From assembly GCA_023266575.1 (NCBI GenBank), contig JAHFPV010000014.1:1-64000 (forward strand): a stretch of 64,000 bases of DNA, given 5' to 3'. Every line of letters begins with the position of its first letter. Within the stretch, counting starts at the first letter, position 1. Below the pieces are notes generated by a model. That model made no database searches, was not told where the DNA came from, and was given only the letters and a program-made list of their open reading frames with translations. Source of the stretch: Sphingobium sp. Its GTDB lineage: Bacteria; Pseudomonadota; Alphaproteobacteria; Sphingomonadales; Sphingomonadaceae. The position numbers and the translations under genes are program-made. Shown piece after piece: positions 17,722-28,003 of the stretch.

Positions 17722-17808
17722 ACATCGGTTCAGACGGAAATACCGGTCCGGCACCGTCCTTTCTGCACGCGCGCATAAAAATCAGGCGCGGCACGCAGAG
17801 GAGACATC

Positions 17809-20800
17809 ATGCGACATCTACTGGCCTGCACGGCCATCGCCCCGGCGCTGGTCGCGCTGACGCTGGCCAACGCCATGGCAGCCACCACCATCGGCACATC
17901 AACCACGACCGCAGTCAAGACATCGACCATCGCCAGCGGATCGGCGGACGACATCATCATCAGCTCCGCCGGATCGATCACCCTGACCAGCGGCACCGGG
18001 GTCACGCTCGACAGCAATCATGACGTCAGCAATGCCGGCACGATCACGATCAACGACGCGGACAATGTCACCGCCATTCTCGTCGCTCCCGGTACCACCG
18101 GCGACATCACCAACAGCGGCACGATCACCCTCACTGAAAATTACACGGCAACCGACACCGACAGCGATGGCGACATAGATGGCACCTTCGCCAAGGGATC
18201 GGGCAAGACCGGCATCTGGGTCCAGTCCGGTGCAGCCCATATCGGCAATGTGGACCATAGCGGCACGATGACGATCGAGGGCAACCAGTCCGCTGGCATC
18301 CGGCTCGACGGCGCACTGACCGGCAATCTGACGACCAGCGGGACCACCACCGTCACCGGCGACAACAGCTACGGGCTGGTCGCAAACGCCGTCACCGGCA
18401 ATGTCACGCTGCGCAGTTCGACGTCAGTGCTGGGTGCTAACAGCATCGGTGCAGCTTTGCTGGGCGACATCAGCGGCGCGCTCAAGATTCAGGGGGCGAT
18501 CGTCAGCACCGGCTACCGCTCCACCACCCGCCCAACCGACGTGACCAAGCTGGACGCCGACGATCTGTTGCAGGGCGGCTCCGCCGTCGTCATCGCGGGC
18601 AATGTGGGCGGCGGCGTGATCTTCGACGTGCCGCCGACGCTCAGCGACACCGACACCGCTGTGGATGATGACGGGTTGGCCGACAGCAGTGAAGGCAGCG
18701 CGTCGATCATCAGCTACGGCTCCGCCGCTGCGGTGCAGGTCGGATCGTCCAGCGCCAACACTGTCATCGGCGAGGTCGCGGCCGACAGTTCGGGCTATGG
18801 CCTGATCGTCAAGGGCGCGATCGGCGGCTATGGCATTTATGACGGGGTCGCCGCCAATGGCCTGACCATCGGTGGCCTCGGCGGCAATGTCACCATCGCC
18901 AAAGGGGTCGCGATCGACGGCACGCTCGCCGCGGTCTCCTATGACAGCAACGCCACCGCGCTGCGGCTCGGCTCCGGGGCCAGCACCGGCACCATCAAGG
19001 TCGGCGGCACGATCGGCGCGACCGGATCAGCACTGACCGGCACATCGGCGCGCGCCATCGTCATCGACGCGGGCGCATCGGTCAACGCGCTCACCATCAG
19101 CGGCACCGTCGGCGCATCGGCGCTGAGCACGGAGAAGGGCATAGCGATCGCCATCCTCGATTCCTCCGGCACGCTAGCCAGCCTGTCCAACACCGGCCGC
19201 ATCAGCGCATCGGGCGGCCTGACCAATACCGCGATCGACCTTAGCGCCAACAGCAGCGGCGTCACCCTGACCCAGGCGCTCGCCTCCGCGACCGCCACCG
19301 CGCCGTCGATCATCGGCGACATCAAGCTGGGGTCCGGCAATGACGCGCTCACCGTCTCGGCGGGCAGCCTTACCGGCAATCTGACGCTGGGCGCGGGCAA
19401 TGACAGCATTGCCCTTTCCGGCACGTCCAGCCTCACCGGCAATGTCGGCTTCGGTGTCGGCAATGCCAATCTGTCCTTATCCGACAGCGCCAAGCTGACC
19501 GGCGCGGTCGATTTCGGCAGCGGCAGCGGCACGCTGACATTGGGCGGCACATCGACGCTGACCGGTGCGATCAGCAACAGCGGCAATATGGCGGTGGTGT
19601 TGAACGGCGGCACGCTCAATGCCACCAACACCGGCACGGTGTCGCTTGCCTCCCTGTCCGCGAGCGGCACGTCAACCCTTGGCGTCACCATCAACGCGGC
19701 GACCAACACCGCCACCGTCTATGACGTAGCGGGCGCGGCCAGCTTTGCCAGCGGATCGCAGGTCAAGGTGAACCTGACCCAGGTCAGCGGATCGGCGGGC
19801 GACTATGTCATCGTGCGGGCCGGATCGCTCAGCGGATCGCCGACGCTGGCGACCAGCACGTTGCTGCCCTATCTGTTCAAGGGCAGCGTCACTGGCGACA
19901 GCAACGCCGGCACGGTTACCCTCTCGATCGCGGCCAAAAGCGTTACCGATCTGGGCCTCACCGGCTCGCTCGCCCGCGCCTATCCGGCGATCTTCAATGC
20001 GCTCGACAATGACGCCGCGGTCGCCAGCGCCTATCTCGGCATCAGCGACGGCACGACGCTCGCCACCAATTTGCGCCAGATGCTGCCCGACCATGCAGGC
20101 GGCACGTTCGAGGCGGTGACGTCGGGGTCGCGCGCGACCGCACGCATCCTGTCCGACCCCAACGGCATTTATCGCACCAAGGACGGGCGGTTGGGCTTCT
20201 GGCTGCAACAGGTCGGTTTCGGCGGGGCCAAGAGCGTGGGCGATACAGCCTCTTACGATATCAGCGGTTGGGGCGCTGGCGGTGGCGTCGAATATCTGAC
20301 CGATCTGGGCGCGTTCGGCGGTTCCTTCGCCTATATCCACGCCAGCGACAGCAGTGGCAGCTCCAACAATGCGGTCGATTCCGACCAATATGAACTGGCG
20401 GCGCACTGGCGCGGCCAATGGGGACCGTTGCTGGCCTTCGCTCGGCTATCGGCGGCGACGATCGGCTTTACCGGCACCCGCCATTTCGAAAATGGCGACG
20501 TCACCCGGACGGCGGACGGCAAGTGGGATGGCAAACTCTATTCTGCCACAGCCGGTGCCGCCTATCAGTGGCAGATGGGGCGCATCAGCCTGCGCCCGGC
20601 GGTCGGCATCGACTATTACCGCCTGAAGGAGGACGGCTATAGCGAGGCTGGCGGCGGCGACGCCTTCAACCTGACCGTCCTGGGCCGCAGCAGCGATGAA
20701 ACCACCGTCAACGGCACGGTGACGGCGGGCTATGACTTTGGCAGCCTCAAGCCCGAAGATGGCTGGGTCCGTCTGGAGCTGGAGGGTGGCCGTCGCCAGA

Positions 20801-21012
20801 TCATTGGCGGATCGCTGGGCGATACGGTGGCCTATTTCAAGGGCGGCGACCGTTTCACCCTGGTGGCGGACGATCGCACCAATGGCTGGACCGGCCGCGC
20901 GCGCCTTTATGGCGGCACCGATACGTTTCGGGTCGGCGGGGAGTTCGGCGCGGAGGAACAACAAAATCACGTCGCCATCTCATTTAGGGCGACGGTTAAC
21001 TTCGTGCTGTGA
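17809..21012 (+). CDS. Large type V autotransporter with repetitive passenger
   Basis: Secreted or surface-anchored autotransporter of 1067 residues. A signal peptide (1-24, ending NAMA) is followed by a Ser/Thr/Gly/Asn-rich passenger up to about residue 790 with repeated short motifs such as SGTITI, TGNLTLGAGND and SSLTGNVGFG, the pattern of a right-handed beta-helix. The C-terminal ~280 residues (from about DGRLGFWLQQVGFGG) are the autotransporter barrel; the protein ends NFVL, with leucine instead of the commoner terminal aromatic. GAGGAGAC precedes the ATG. It starts 87 bp after the receptor gene on the same strand and may be controlled by the same sigma factor. A repeat-containing, calcium-loop-like GSGNDALTVSAG stretch is visible near 505. 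Function (adhesin, protease carrier or other) is unknown; I see no protease motif. Confidence 0.88.
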   Translation: MRHLLACTAIAPALVALTLANAMAATTIGTSTTTAVKTSTIASGSADDIIISSAGSITLTSGTGVTLDSNHDVSNAGTITINDADNVTAILVAPGTTGDITNSGTITLTENYTATDTDSDGDIDGTFAKGSGKTGIWVQSGAAHIGNVDHSGTMTIEGNQSAGIRLDGALTGNLTTSGTTTVTGDNSYGLVANAVTGNVTLRSSTSVLGANSIGAALLGDISGALKIQGAIVSTGYRSTTRPTDVTKLDADDLLQGGSAVVIAGNVGGGVIFDVPPTLSDTDTAVDDDGLADSSEGSASIISYGSAAAVQVGSSSANTVIGEVAADSSGYGLIVKGAIGGYGIYDGVAANGLTIGGLGGNVTIAKGVAIDGTLAAVSYDSNATALRLGSGASTGTIKVGGTIGATGSALTGTSARAIVIDAGASVNALTISGTVGASALSTEKGIAIAILDSSGTLASLSNTGRISASGGLTNTAIDLSANSSGVTLTQALASATATAPSIIGDIKLGSGNDALTVSAGSLTGNLTLGAGNDSIALSGTSSLTGNVGFGVGNANLSLSDSAKLTGAVDFGSGSGTLTLGGTSTLTGAISNSGNMAVVLNGGTLNATNTGTVSLASLSASGTSTLGVTINAATNTATVYDVAGAASFASGSQVKVNLTQVSGSAGDYVIVRAGSLSGSPTLATSTLLPYLFKGSVTGDSNAGTVTLSIAAKSVTDLGLTGSLARAYPAIFNALDNDAAVASAYLGISDGTTLATNLRQMLPDHAGGTFEAVTSGSRATARILSDPNGIYRTKDGRLGFWLQQVGFGGAKSVGDTASYDISGWGAGGGVEYLTDLGAFGGSFAYIHASDSSGSSNNAVDSDQYELAAHWRGQWGPLLAFARLSAATIGFTGTRHFENGDVTRTADGKWDGKLYSATAGAAYQWQMGRISLRPAVGIDYYRLKEDGYSEAGGGDAFNLTVLGRSSDETTVNGTVTAGYDFGSLKPEDGWVRLELEGGRRQIIGGSLGDTVAYFKGGDRFTLVADDRTNGWTGRARLYGGTDTFRVGGEFGAEEQQNHVAISFRATVNFVL

Positions 21013-21113
21013 CGTCTTGATTGTGAATGGACGGGCCACACCCCACAGACCCTCCCGGTCCGTCCATTCCGCCCCGGCATAATCCCTCCCCCAGGGCGCC
21101 GGGCCCAAAAAGA

Positions 21114-21153
21114 GGGGCGTCGCCGGTCCCCCCGGCGGCGCCCCTTAATTTTT
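21114..21153. terminator. Strong hairpin terminator between autotransporter and gatB
   Basis: A 13-bp GC-rich stem with one mismatch (21114-21126 paired with 21132-21144) is followed on the plus strand by TTAATTTTT and preceded by AAAAAGA, which reads TCTTTTT on the minus strand. It can therefore end transcription from both converging genes. Confidence 0.8.
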
Positions 21154-21175
21154 CCGCTTGAAAGAGCGGCGCGGT

Positions 21176-22675
21176 TTACCCGGCCAGCGCCTTTTTCACC
21201 AACTCGTTCACCACCTGCGGGTTGGCCTTGCCCTGCATCGCCTTCATCGTCTGGCCGACGAAGAAGCCGAACAGCGCTTCCTTGCCGCCGCGATATTGTT
21301 CGACCTTGTCGGCATTGTTGGCGAGCACAGTGGCGACGGCCGCTTCGATCGCGCCGGTGTCGCTGGTCTGCTTCAGACCCTTTTCCTCGACGATCTTGCC
21401 GGGCGCGTCGCCGGTTTCCAGCATGATCTCGAACACCTGCTTGGCCAGCGATCCCGACAGCGTACCGTCCGCGACCAGCGCCAGCAATTCGGCGGCCTGC
21501 GCCGGACTGACCGGGCTGTCCTCCAGGCTTTTGCCAAGCCGGTTGAGCGCACCATAGAGGTCCGACAACAGCCAGTTGGCCGCTGCCTTGGCGACGTCGC
21601 TCTCGCTCTTCTTCTGGGCGGCGGCGCTCTCCGTCAGCAGTGTCTCGAACCAACGTGCCGTGTCTGCGTCGGCGGTCAGGGTCGCGGCGTTATAGGGCGA
21701 CAGGCCCAGCGCCTGCTCATAGCGCTTGCGCTTGACGTCGGGCAGTTCGGGCAGCGAGGCGCGGCATTCGTCCAGAAAGGCGTCGTCCAGCACCAGCGGC
21801 AACAGGTCAGGATCGGGGAAGTAGCGATAATCGTGTGCGTCCTCCTTCGACCGCATCGAGCGCGTCTCATTCTTGTCCGGGTCGTAGAGGCGGGTTTCCT
21901 GCACGATCTTGCCGCCGGCCTCCAGCACATCGACCTGACGGCTCGCCTCCCGCTCCACCACGGCCATGACGAAGCGCACCGAGTTGACGTTTTTCGTCTC
22001 GGTCCGCGTCCCCAGTTCACCGCCCGGCTTGCGCACCGAGACGTTGACGTCGGCGCGCATCGAACCCTGATCCATATTGCCATCGCAGGAGCCCACATAG
22101 CGCAGGATCGTCCGCAGCTTCGCCAGATAAGCCCCGGCTTCGGCGGGAGAACGCATGTCCGGCCGCGACACGATTTCCATCAGCGCGACGCCCGAGCGGT
22201 TCAGGTCGACATAAGAGCTGGTCGGATGCTGGTCATGCATCAGCTTGCCCGCATCCTGCTCGACATGGATGCGCTCGACGCCGATCACCTTGGTGCTGGT
22301 ATCCGGGTTCTTTTCGTCCAGCACGATCTCGATCTGACCCTCGCCCACAATCGGATGATAGAGCTGGCTGATCTGATAGCCCTGCGGCAAATCGGCGTAG
22401 AAATAATTTTTCCGATCGAAGCGCGACCATTTGTTGATCTGCGCGTCAATCGCCATGCCGGTACGCACCGCCTGGCGGATACATTCGCGGTTAGGCACGG
22501 GCAACATGCCGGGCATCGCCGCATCGACCAGCGACACCTGCGTATTCGGCTCCGCCCCGAACGCTGTCGCCGCGCCGGAAAACAGCTTGGCATTCGACGT
22601 CACCTGCGCATGGACCTCCAGGCCGACCACGACCTCCCACTCACCGGTTGCGCCCTGGATGCGATAGTCACTCAT
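21176..22675 (-). CDS. gatB: Asp/Glu-tRNA amidotransferase subunit B
   Basis: Subunit B of the GatCAB amidotransferase, which binds mischarged Glu-tRNA-Gln or Asp-tRNA-Asn and phosphorylates the side chain before amidation. The N-terminal cradle domain begins with [18 protein letters not shown], the PET112 signature, and [17 protein letters not shown] is the conserved central motif. The C-terminal YqeY-like tail domain ends in [18 protein letters not shown]. At 499 residues it is standard. It follows gatA after a 97-bp gap that holds a paired repeat, so it is probably in the same operon. Confidence 0.97.
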   Translation of the reverse strand: MSDYRIQGATGEWEVVVGLEVHAQVTSNAKLFSGAATAFGAEPNTQVSLVDAAMPGMLPVPNRECIRQAVRTGMAIDAQINKWSRFDRKNYFYADLPQGYQISQLYHPIVGEGQIEIVLDEKNPDTSTKVIGVERIHVEQDAGKLMHDQHPTSSYVDLNRSGVALMEIVSRPDMRSPAEAGAYLAKLRTILRYVGSCDGNMDQGSMRADVNVSVRKPGGELGTRTETKNVNSVRFVMAVVEREASRQVDVLEAGGKIVQETRLYDPDKNETRSMRSKEDAHDYRYFPDPDLLPLVLDDAFLDECRASLPELPDVKRKRYEQALGLSPYNAATLTADADTARWFETLLTESAAAQKKSESDVAKAAANWLLSDLYGALNRLGKSLEDSPVSPAQAAELLALVADGTLSGSLAKQVFEIMLETGDAPGKIVEEKGLKQTSDTGAIEAAVATVLANNADKVEQYRGGKEALFGFFVGQTMKAMQGKANPQVVNELVKKALAG

Positions 22676-22685
22676 AATCTTGGTT

Positions 22686-22763
22686 CCGTTCGGGCTGAGC
22701 CTGTCGAAGCCCAGTCCTTTCTTGAAGAAAAAAGCAGCCCTTCGACAAGCTCAGGGCGAACGG
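22686..22763. repeat. Paired-arm intergenic repeat (GTTCGGGCTGAGC family)
   Basis: Two inverted arms, CCGTTCGGGCTGAGCCTGTC continuing to 22709 and its complement from 22740 to 22763, enclose a 30-bp A-rich loop between gatA and gatB. A relative is at 37041-37137. Such elements are frequent in sphingomonad genomes; they may fold in RNA and affect processing inside the operon. Confidence 0.75.
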
Positions 22764-22772
22764 GAATATAGG

Positions 22773-24257
22773 TTACCACCACTTGTCCGGCCGCGCGACG
22801 AAGCCAGCCCGTTCCTCGATCGCCAGCCCGGCGTTCAGCACCGTTTGCTCGTCCAGCGCCTTGCCAATGATCTGCAAGCCCAACGGCAGGCCCTGGCTGT
22901 CCAGACCGCCCGGCACGCTCATCGCGGGCAGCCCAGCGAGTGAGGCCGGCACGGTGAACACGTCGTTCAGATACATGGCCAACGGATCGGCCTGCTTTTC
23001 GCCCAGCGTGAAGGCCGCACTGGGCGCAGTCGGCGTCAGCAGCAGGTCGCATTGCTCGAATGCCCGGTCAAAGTCGCGCGCGATCAGCGCCCGGACCTTC
23101 TGCGCCTGGGTATAATAAGCGTCGTAGAAACCGGCCGACAGCACATAGGTGCCAATCATGATGCGGCGCTTGACCTCCGGCCCGAAACCCGCGGCGCGGG
23201 TCGCCGCATACATGTCCTGCAAGCCCGCGCCATCGGGCAGGTCGCGCTGGCCATAGCGCACGCCGTCATAGCGGGCGAGGTTGGATGACGCTTCGGCGGG
23301 CGCGATGATATAATAGGTCGGCAGCGCATATTTGGTATGCGGCAGCGACACTTCTACCACGTTCGCGCCTGCGTCCTTGAGCCAAGCGATGCCCTTGTCC
23401 CACAAAGCCGCAATTTCCGCGTTCAGACCATCGGGGCGATATTCCTTGGGGATGCCGACCGTCTTGCCGCGCAGGTCGCTGGACAGGTTTGCTTCCCACT
23501 GAGGCACGGCCAAATCAAGGCTGGTGGAATCCTTGGGATCGAAACCCGCCATCACTTCCAGCAGCAACGCATTGTCGCGCACGGTGCGCGCCATCGGCCC
23601 GGCCTGATCGAGCGAACTCGCAAACGCCACGATGCCCCAGCGCGAACAGCGGCCATAGGTCGGCTTGATGCCCGAAATGCCGGTGAAGGCGGCAGGCTGG
23701 CGGATCGAACCGCCGGTATCCGTACCGGTCGCCGCCGGGCAGAGCCGCGCGGAAATGGCGGACGAAGAGCCGCCCGAAGAGCCACCGGGCGCCAGCGCCG
23801 CATTGTCACCGCCGCCGCGCTTCCACGGGGAAATGACATTGCCAAAATAGCTGGTCTCGTTGGACGATCCCATGGCGAACTGATCCAGGTTCAGCTTGCC
23901 CAGCATCCCCGCGCCCGCCGCCCACAGCTTGCCCGACACGGTCGATTCATAGGTCGGCACAAAGCCTTCCAGCATGTGCGACGCGGCGGTGGTCTGCACG
24001 CCCTCTGTGCAGAACAGATCCTTCATGCCGATCGGCACGCCGGCCAGCGCGCCCAGCGTTTCGCCAACGGCCTTCGCCTTGTCCGCAGCATCGGCAGCGG
24101 CCAGCGCCTTTTCCGGCGTTTCGACGATGAAGGCGTTAAGCGCCTTGGCCGCCGCGACATTGGCGTTGAAACCTTCGGCCACTTCGCGCGCTGAAAAATC
24201 ACCAGCGCGGAATCCGTCGCGGATTTCGGCTACGGTCAGGTCAGTAAGATTGGTCAC
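22773..24257 (-). CDS. gatA: Asp/Glu-tRNA amidotransferase subunit A
   Basis: Amidase-signature glutaminase subunit that supplies ammonia to GatB. The Ser-cisSer-Lys triad is visible: lysine in [10 protein letters not shown], serine in the [12 protein letters not shown] loop, and the glycine-serine stretch [14 protein letters not shown]. At 494 residues it has the normal length. The start is GTG at 24257, overlapping the gatC stop as GTGA, which indicates translational coupling and helps to keep subunits in equal amounts. Confidence 0.97.
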   Translation of the reverse strand: MTNLTDLTVAEIRDGFRAGDFSAREVAEGFNANVAAAKALNAFIVETPEKALAAADAADKAKAVGETLGALAGVPIGMKDLFCTEGVQTTAASHMLEGFVPTYESTVSGKLWAAGAGMLGKLNLDQFAMGSSNETSYFGNVISPWKRGGGDNAALAPGGSSGGSSSAISARLCPAATGTDTGGSIRQPAAFTGISGIKPTYGRCSRWGIVAFASSLDQAGPMARTVRDNALLLEVMAGFDPKDSTSLDLAVPQWEANLSSDLRGKTVGIPKEYRPDGLNAEIAALWDKGIAWLKDAGANVVEVSLPHTKYALPTYYIIAPAEASSNLARYDGVRYGQRDLPDGAGLQDMYAATRAAGFGPEVKRRIMIGTYVLSAGFYDAYYTQAQKVRALIARDFDRAFEQCDLLLTPTAPSAAFTLGEKQADPLAMYLNDVFTVPASLAGLPAMSVPGGLDSQGLPLGLQIIGKALDEQTVLNAGLAIEERAGFVARPDKWW

Positions 24258-24541
24258 TCGATCACCTTGGGAACGGCAAAAAAGCCATGCTCGGCCTGGG
24301 GCGCATTGACCAGCACCTTGTCGCGGACATTGCCGTCAGTCACGGCGTCCACGCGCAGGCGTTGGGTATTGGGGATGACGGCGGTCATCGGCTCTATGCC
24401 GGTGACGTCCACCTCGCCCAGTTGCTCCACCCAGCCAAGGATGTTGTTGAGTTCAGGCACCATCGCTTGCGCTTCGGCGTCAGTCACCGAAATGCGCGAG
24501 AGGCTGGCGATCTTTTTTACGGTTTGAAGGTCTATCGACAT
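24254..24541 (-). CDS. gatC: Asp/Glu-tRNA amidotransferase subunit C
   Basis: Small subunit of 95 residues that wraps around GatA and stabilises the GatCAB complex. The sequence [19 protein letters not shown] near the N-terminus and [19 protein letters not shown] in the middle are the family pattern, and the C-terminus ends [10 protein letters not shown] as in most homologs. I chose the ATG at 24541 because the family begins [10 protein letters not shown]-like; a longer open frame upstream has no homologous character. It is the first gene of gatC-gatA-gatB and is divergent from the DUF3089 gene. Confidence 0.95.
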   Translation of the reverse strand: MSIDLQTVKKIASLSRISVTDAEAQAMVPELNNILGWVEQLGEVDVTGIEPMTAVIPNTQRLRVDAVTDGNVRDKVLVNAPQAEHGFFAVPKVIE

Positions 24542-24680
24542 GGCTCCGCCGCTAGCACTCGGTTTAACCCGCTTCAAGGGGCGACCTGCCGACCATGGTT
24601 CATCTTGCGCCGCCGCGGCGGTTGGGCCAGACAGGCGGCAGAAAGGCGGGACGGGTTCCGGCCAACATCGGAGAGCAGTC

Positions 24681-25799
24681 GTGGCGCGCAAATTCCTCTA
24701 TGTCATCGCTGGCCTTGTGGTGCTGGTGATCGCCGCGCTGCTGATCTATCGCATCTGGGGGATGCAGCTGATCCGCGCGGTCATGGTGCCGCGAGAGGCG
24801 TTTAGCGACCTGAAGCCCCTGCCCGCCGACGCCTATGACGGACAGGCGATGTGGATCGCCCGGCCGGATATCGTGAAGGACAATCCCGCACTGTGGACGC
24901 CGCAGGGGATCAAGGGCGCGCCCGTGCCGGAAAAGGCAGCGGTGTTCTTCATCCACCCAACCAGCTACATCACCACCTTTGGCGACGCCCATTGGAACGC
25001 GCCGATCGGCGAGAAGGAGGCTGACGCAACCGCGCGCCGCTTCGTCACCGGGCAGGCCAGCGCCTTCAACGCGGTGGGCAATGTGTGGGCGCCGCGTTAT
25101 CGCCAGGCCAATTATGGCGCCTTCCTGACCGACGGGCCGGAGGGCGACAAGGCGCTGGCCGCGGCCTATCGCGACGTGGCCCAGGCTTTTGCCGCCTTCC
25201 TGAAAGCCAATCCCACCGGGCCGCTGATCCTCGCCGGGCATAGCCAGGGGTCGCGCCACCTGCTGCAATTGCTGCGCGAGCAAGTCGCAGGCAAGCCGGT
25301 CGCGGACCGGGTTGCGGCGGTCTATGCCGTGGGCTGGCCGATTTCGGTAGAGGCGGACCTGCCCGCACTCGGCCTGCCCGCCTGTGCGCGGGCGCGCCAA
25401 GCGCACTGCATCGTGAGCTGGCAAAGCTATGCCGAACCGGCTGATCCTTCGGCGGTGATCGAAACCTTCGGCAAGAAAACCGGCTATAGCGGCAAGCCGC
25501 GCAAGGGCACGCACATGCTCTGCACCAACCCCCTCACCGGCGCGTTCAACGGCGCGGCCCCGGCCAGCGCCAATCGCGGCACGCTCGACAGCCGGGAAGA
25601 AGGAAAGCCCCCGCGCCTCCTGTCAGGCATCGTGCCTGCACGCTGCGACACCAGCGGCGTGCTGATGATCGGCGAGCCTGTGGACATGGGTCCGTTCACC
25701 CTGCCCGGCAACAACTACCATGTTTACGATTACAGCCTGTTCTGGGCCAATGTCCGCGACGATGCCCGGCAACGGCTGGCGGCGTTCGTCAAATCATGA
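24681..25799 (+). CDS. DUF3089 family membrane-anchored alpha/beta hydrolase
   Basis: Protein with an N-terminal membrane anchor (about residues 5-24, [20 protein letters not shown]) and an alpha/beta-hydrolase domain facing the periplasm. The nucleophile elbow is GHSQG in [18 protein letters not shown], and [14 protein letters not shown] is the DUF3089 signature near the domain start. The conserved C-terminal H in NNYHVYDY may be the triad histidine. I prefer the GTG start at 24681, which has GGAGAG just upstream and puts the anchor at the very N-terminus; an open frame from 24540 overlaps the gatC start and looks non-coding. It is 372 residues. Its stop overlaps the ruvX start by ATGA. The substrate is unknown. 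Confidence 0.85.
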   Translation: MARKFLYVIAGLVVLVIAALLIYRIWGMQLIRAVMVPREAFSDLKPLPADAYDGQAMWIARPDIVKDNPALWTPQGIKGAPVPEKAAVFFIHPTSYITTFGDAHWNAPIGEKEADATARRFVTGQASAFNAVGNVWAPRYRQANYGAFLTDGPEGDKALAAAYRDVAQAFAAFLKANPTGPLILAGHSQGSRHLLQLLREQVAGKPVADRVAAVYAVGWPISVEADLPALGLPACARARQAHCIVSWQSYAEPADPSAVIETFGKKTGYSGKPRKGTHMLCTNPLTGAFNGAAPASANRGTLDSREEGKPPRLLSGIVPARCDTSGVLMIGEPVDMGPFTLPGNNYHVYDYSLFWANVRDDARQRLAAFVKS

Positions 25800-26266
25800 G
25801 CTTGCTGACCACGGACCGCGTGGCCTTTCGCGAGTGCCTGCCCGACGGCGGGCGGCTGATCGGCATGGATGTCGGGACCAAGACGATCGGGCTGGCGCTG
25901 TGCGACGATCGCTGGTCGATCGCCAGTCCCGCCCACACGATCAGCCGCGGCAAGTTTACCAAGGACAAGATCGCCATCGCCGCCTTTATCGCGGAGCAGC
26001 AGGTCAAGGGTATCGTCATCGGCCTGCCGCTCAACCTGGACGGCACCGGCAGCCCACGCAGCCAGTCCAGCCGCGCCTTTGCGCAGAACCTCCTCGATCT
26101 GGGCCTGCCCATCCTGCTGTGGGACGAACGCTGGTCGACCCAGGCCGTCACCCGCACCCTGCTGGAAGCCGACGCCAGCCGCGCCCGGCGCGAGGTGCTG
26201 GTCGACAAGCTGGCGGCGAGTTACATTTTGCAGGGCGCGATCGACGGGCTGGTGGCGGGGCTTTAG
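25796..26266 (+). CDS. ruvX: Putative pre-16S rRNA nuclease / Holliday junction resolvase RuvX (YqgF)
   Basis: RNase H-fold nuclease of the YqgF family, implicated in maturing the 5' end of 16S rRNA and related to Holliday resolvases. The first acidic residue lies in [16 protein letters not shown], a central [20 protein letters not shown] carries the conserved strand and loop, and the last active-site aspartate is in the C-terminal DKLAASYIL. At 156 residues it has the standard size. It overlaps the DUF3089 gene by four bases and is followed by an inverted repeat element. Confidence 0.93.
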   Translation: MSLLTTDRVAFRECLPDGGRLIGMDVGTKTIGLALCDDRWSIASPAHTISRGKFTKDKIAIAAFIAEQQVKGIVIGLPLNLDGTGSPRSQSSRAFAQNLLDLGLPILLWDERWSTQAVTRTLLEADASRARREVLVDKLAASYILQGAIDGLVAGL

Positions 26267-26280
26267 GGTTGACACCACAT

Positions 26281-26384
26281 CCGTTCGTTTCGAGCGAAGT
26301 CGAGAAACGGATAGGACAGCAATCTCATTTTAGTGGCGCTGAACTTGGCTCTGCCCCGTTTCTCGACACGCTCGAAACGAACGG
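26281..26384. repeat. Paired-arm intergenic repeat (GTTCGTTTCGAGCGAAG family)
   Basis: The arm CCGTTCGTTTCGAGCGAAGT continues to 26310; its near-complement returns at 26357-26384. It fills the space between the convergent ruvX and L,D-transpeptidase genes. Copies of the same family lie at 60242-60271 (single arm) and 60618-60691. Confidence 0.75.
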
Positions 26385-26398
26385 AGCTTGGTGTAATC

Positions 26399-28003
26399 TC
26401 AATTCCCGTCCCGCCCATACACATCGGGCAAAAACTGCACCCCCTGCGCCGTGGGAACCGCCGTCAGATAAGTGAGATACACCGGCACCGGCTGAGGCAA
26501 TGGCTGATGCTGTTCCGGCGCGCTACCCTCCGCCACCGGTTGCTTGCCGAAGAACCAGCGGCCCAGACGCTGGGCATCCTCCAGCCGGACGCAGCCATTG
26601 CTGAAATGGCGCGCGGGTTTGGCGAACAGGTCGCGCGACGGGGTATCGTGCAGGTAGATGCCAAGGTCATTGGGGAACATGAACTTGACCCGGCCCATCG
26701 CATTGTCGCCGCCGGGCAACTGACGAACGCGCACTTCGCTGCGCCCCGCCGCGACCGCGCGCCAGTCGATCGCGCTTTGGGCGAGTGGCGCAGGATTGGC
26801 GCTCCAGTCGGCCAGCGCTTCATAATGCAGGCCTTTGAGCGATGCGCCATTCAGGATTTTGGGCGCGACCCGGCTTTGCACCAGGTCAGGCGGGATGTTC
26901 CAATAGGGGTTGAGCGTGGCGTAGCGGATCATCCCCGCCATCATCGGCGTCTGCGTGTCCTTCGCGCCCGCCACGACCTTCATCGTGCCGTCGAGCGAAC
27001 CCTTGCTGTAATACCATAGGCGCGCCGAGGCGGCATCGACCACGACATGGCGCACCCAGGGTCCAGGGAGCAGCCGCGTCCGCTCCATATTGAGCGCCAG
27101 CAGCCGCTCATAATAGGACGCGCCCCGGTTGAGCGCGACAATGGTCTGCGCGCCAGCGACGCCATCAGCGTTGAGGCCATGGTCGCTCTGAAAGCTGCGC
27201 ACCCGCGCCATCAGCACCCTATCATAGGCAGTGCCGTCGGGCAGGCCGAGCCGGTGGCGCAGCAACGCGATCTCTGGCACGCGACCACCGGGGCGCAGCT
27301 TGACGCCCTCCGGCACGGTCACGTCGGGCAGGTCGCCCCATTTCGCCTGATAGTCGGCGCGGGCGGTGCGCAGCTGCATGTAGAAGGGACTCATCCAGCC
27401 TGCGGTCTGGATATAGTCGGTCAGCGACGGGGTGATGGCGGCGGCGCGCAGCAGATCGGACGGATCGGGATCGCGCGGCTCGACCTCCGGGTCGAGATAG
27501 CGCATCCCCATGCCGCGCGCCGGGCGACGCATGTCCGCGACCAGCGCGGCGAACGCCTTGGACAGAGCGAGGTCAGCGCGGGCCAATGCCTTGGGGGTCG
27601 GGCTGGCGTCGGCTTCCTCTATCAGGCGCTGGAGGCCGCGCGGGTCATAGTCGCGCGGGTCGAGGCCATCGACATCGACGCTGGCGATCAGCGCCAGCAG
27701 CGCGTCGGCCTGCGGCCCGATCGCGTCCTTTTCGACCCAGAGCGGCCAATAGCCACGGGGCGCGTAAAATTCCTTGAGCTTGCCGCTGACGCCTGCGCGG
27801 ATTTCGGTCGCGACGCTGGCCTTCGCGGCCTCGGCGGGCGCTGCCGGCTGGGCGCGCGCGGCCAGCGGCGTGACGGCGCACGCGGCCAGCAGCAGCGCGA
27901 GGGGCAAGGTACGGGCGCGGCGGTGGTGCCGCGCCCGGTTCAACTTACGGATCAGCCGCGTTCTCCGCGACGGGGCGCTGGCGGCGGGGGTGGCGGCGGG
28001 CAA
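26399..28003 (-). CDS. L,D-transpeptidase (YkuD/LdtD-like)
   Basis: Periplasmic enzyme that makes 3-3 cross-links in peptidoglycan. The N-terminus has an Arg-rich segment and hydrophobic stretch (LPLALLLAACAVTPLAARAQ) acting as export signal; LAAC could also be a lipobox. A peptidoglycan-binding domain (RVRSFQSDHGLNADGVAG) precedes the YkuD domain, whose catalytic cysteine is in HFSNGCVRLEDA. At 534 residues, with scaffold segments, it resembles E. coli LdtD (YcbB). The start is uncertain: the frame opens at a TTG (28003) with AGGG upstream, overlapping the lipoprotein gene by 52 bp; a second TTG at 27943 would avoid the overlap and still keep the signal sequence. Confidence 0.9.
   Translation of the reverse strand: MPAATPAASAPSRRTRLIRKLNRARHHRRARTLPLALLLAACAVTPLAARAQPAAPAEAAKASVATEIRAGVSGKLKEFYAPRGYWPLWVEKDAIGPQADALLALIASVDVDGLDPRDYDPRGLQRLIEEADASPTPKALARADLALSKAFAALVADMRRPARGMGMRYLDPEVEPRDPDPSDLLRAAAITPSLTDYIQTAGWMSPFYMQLRTARADYQAKWGDLPDVTVPEGVKLRPGGRVPEIALLRHRLGLPDGTAYDRVLMARVRSFQSDHGLNADGVAGAQTIVALNRGASYYERLLALNMERTRLLPGPWVRHVVVDAASARLWYYSKGSLDGTMKVVAGAKDTQTPMMAGMIRYATLNPYWNIPPDLVQSRVAPKILNGASLKGLHYEALADWSANPAPLAQSAIDWRAVAAGRSEVRVRQLPGGDNAMGRVKFMFPNDLGIYLHDTPSRDLFAKPARHFSNGCVRLEDAQRLGRWFFGKQPVAEGSAPEQHQPLPQPVPVYLTYLTAVPTAQGVQFLPDVYGRDGN

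Noticed and set aside
25720-26475. A 251-codon frame overlapping ruvX
   Set aside because: It is out of frame with ruvX, Arg/Pro-rich, and ends in peptide encoded by the intergenic repeat; ruvX is the real gene.
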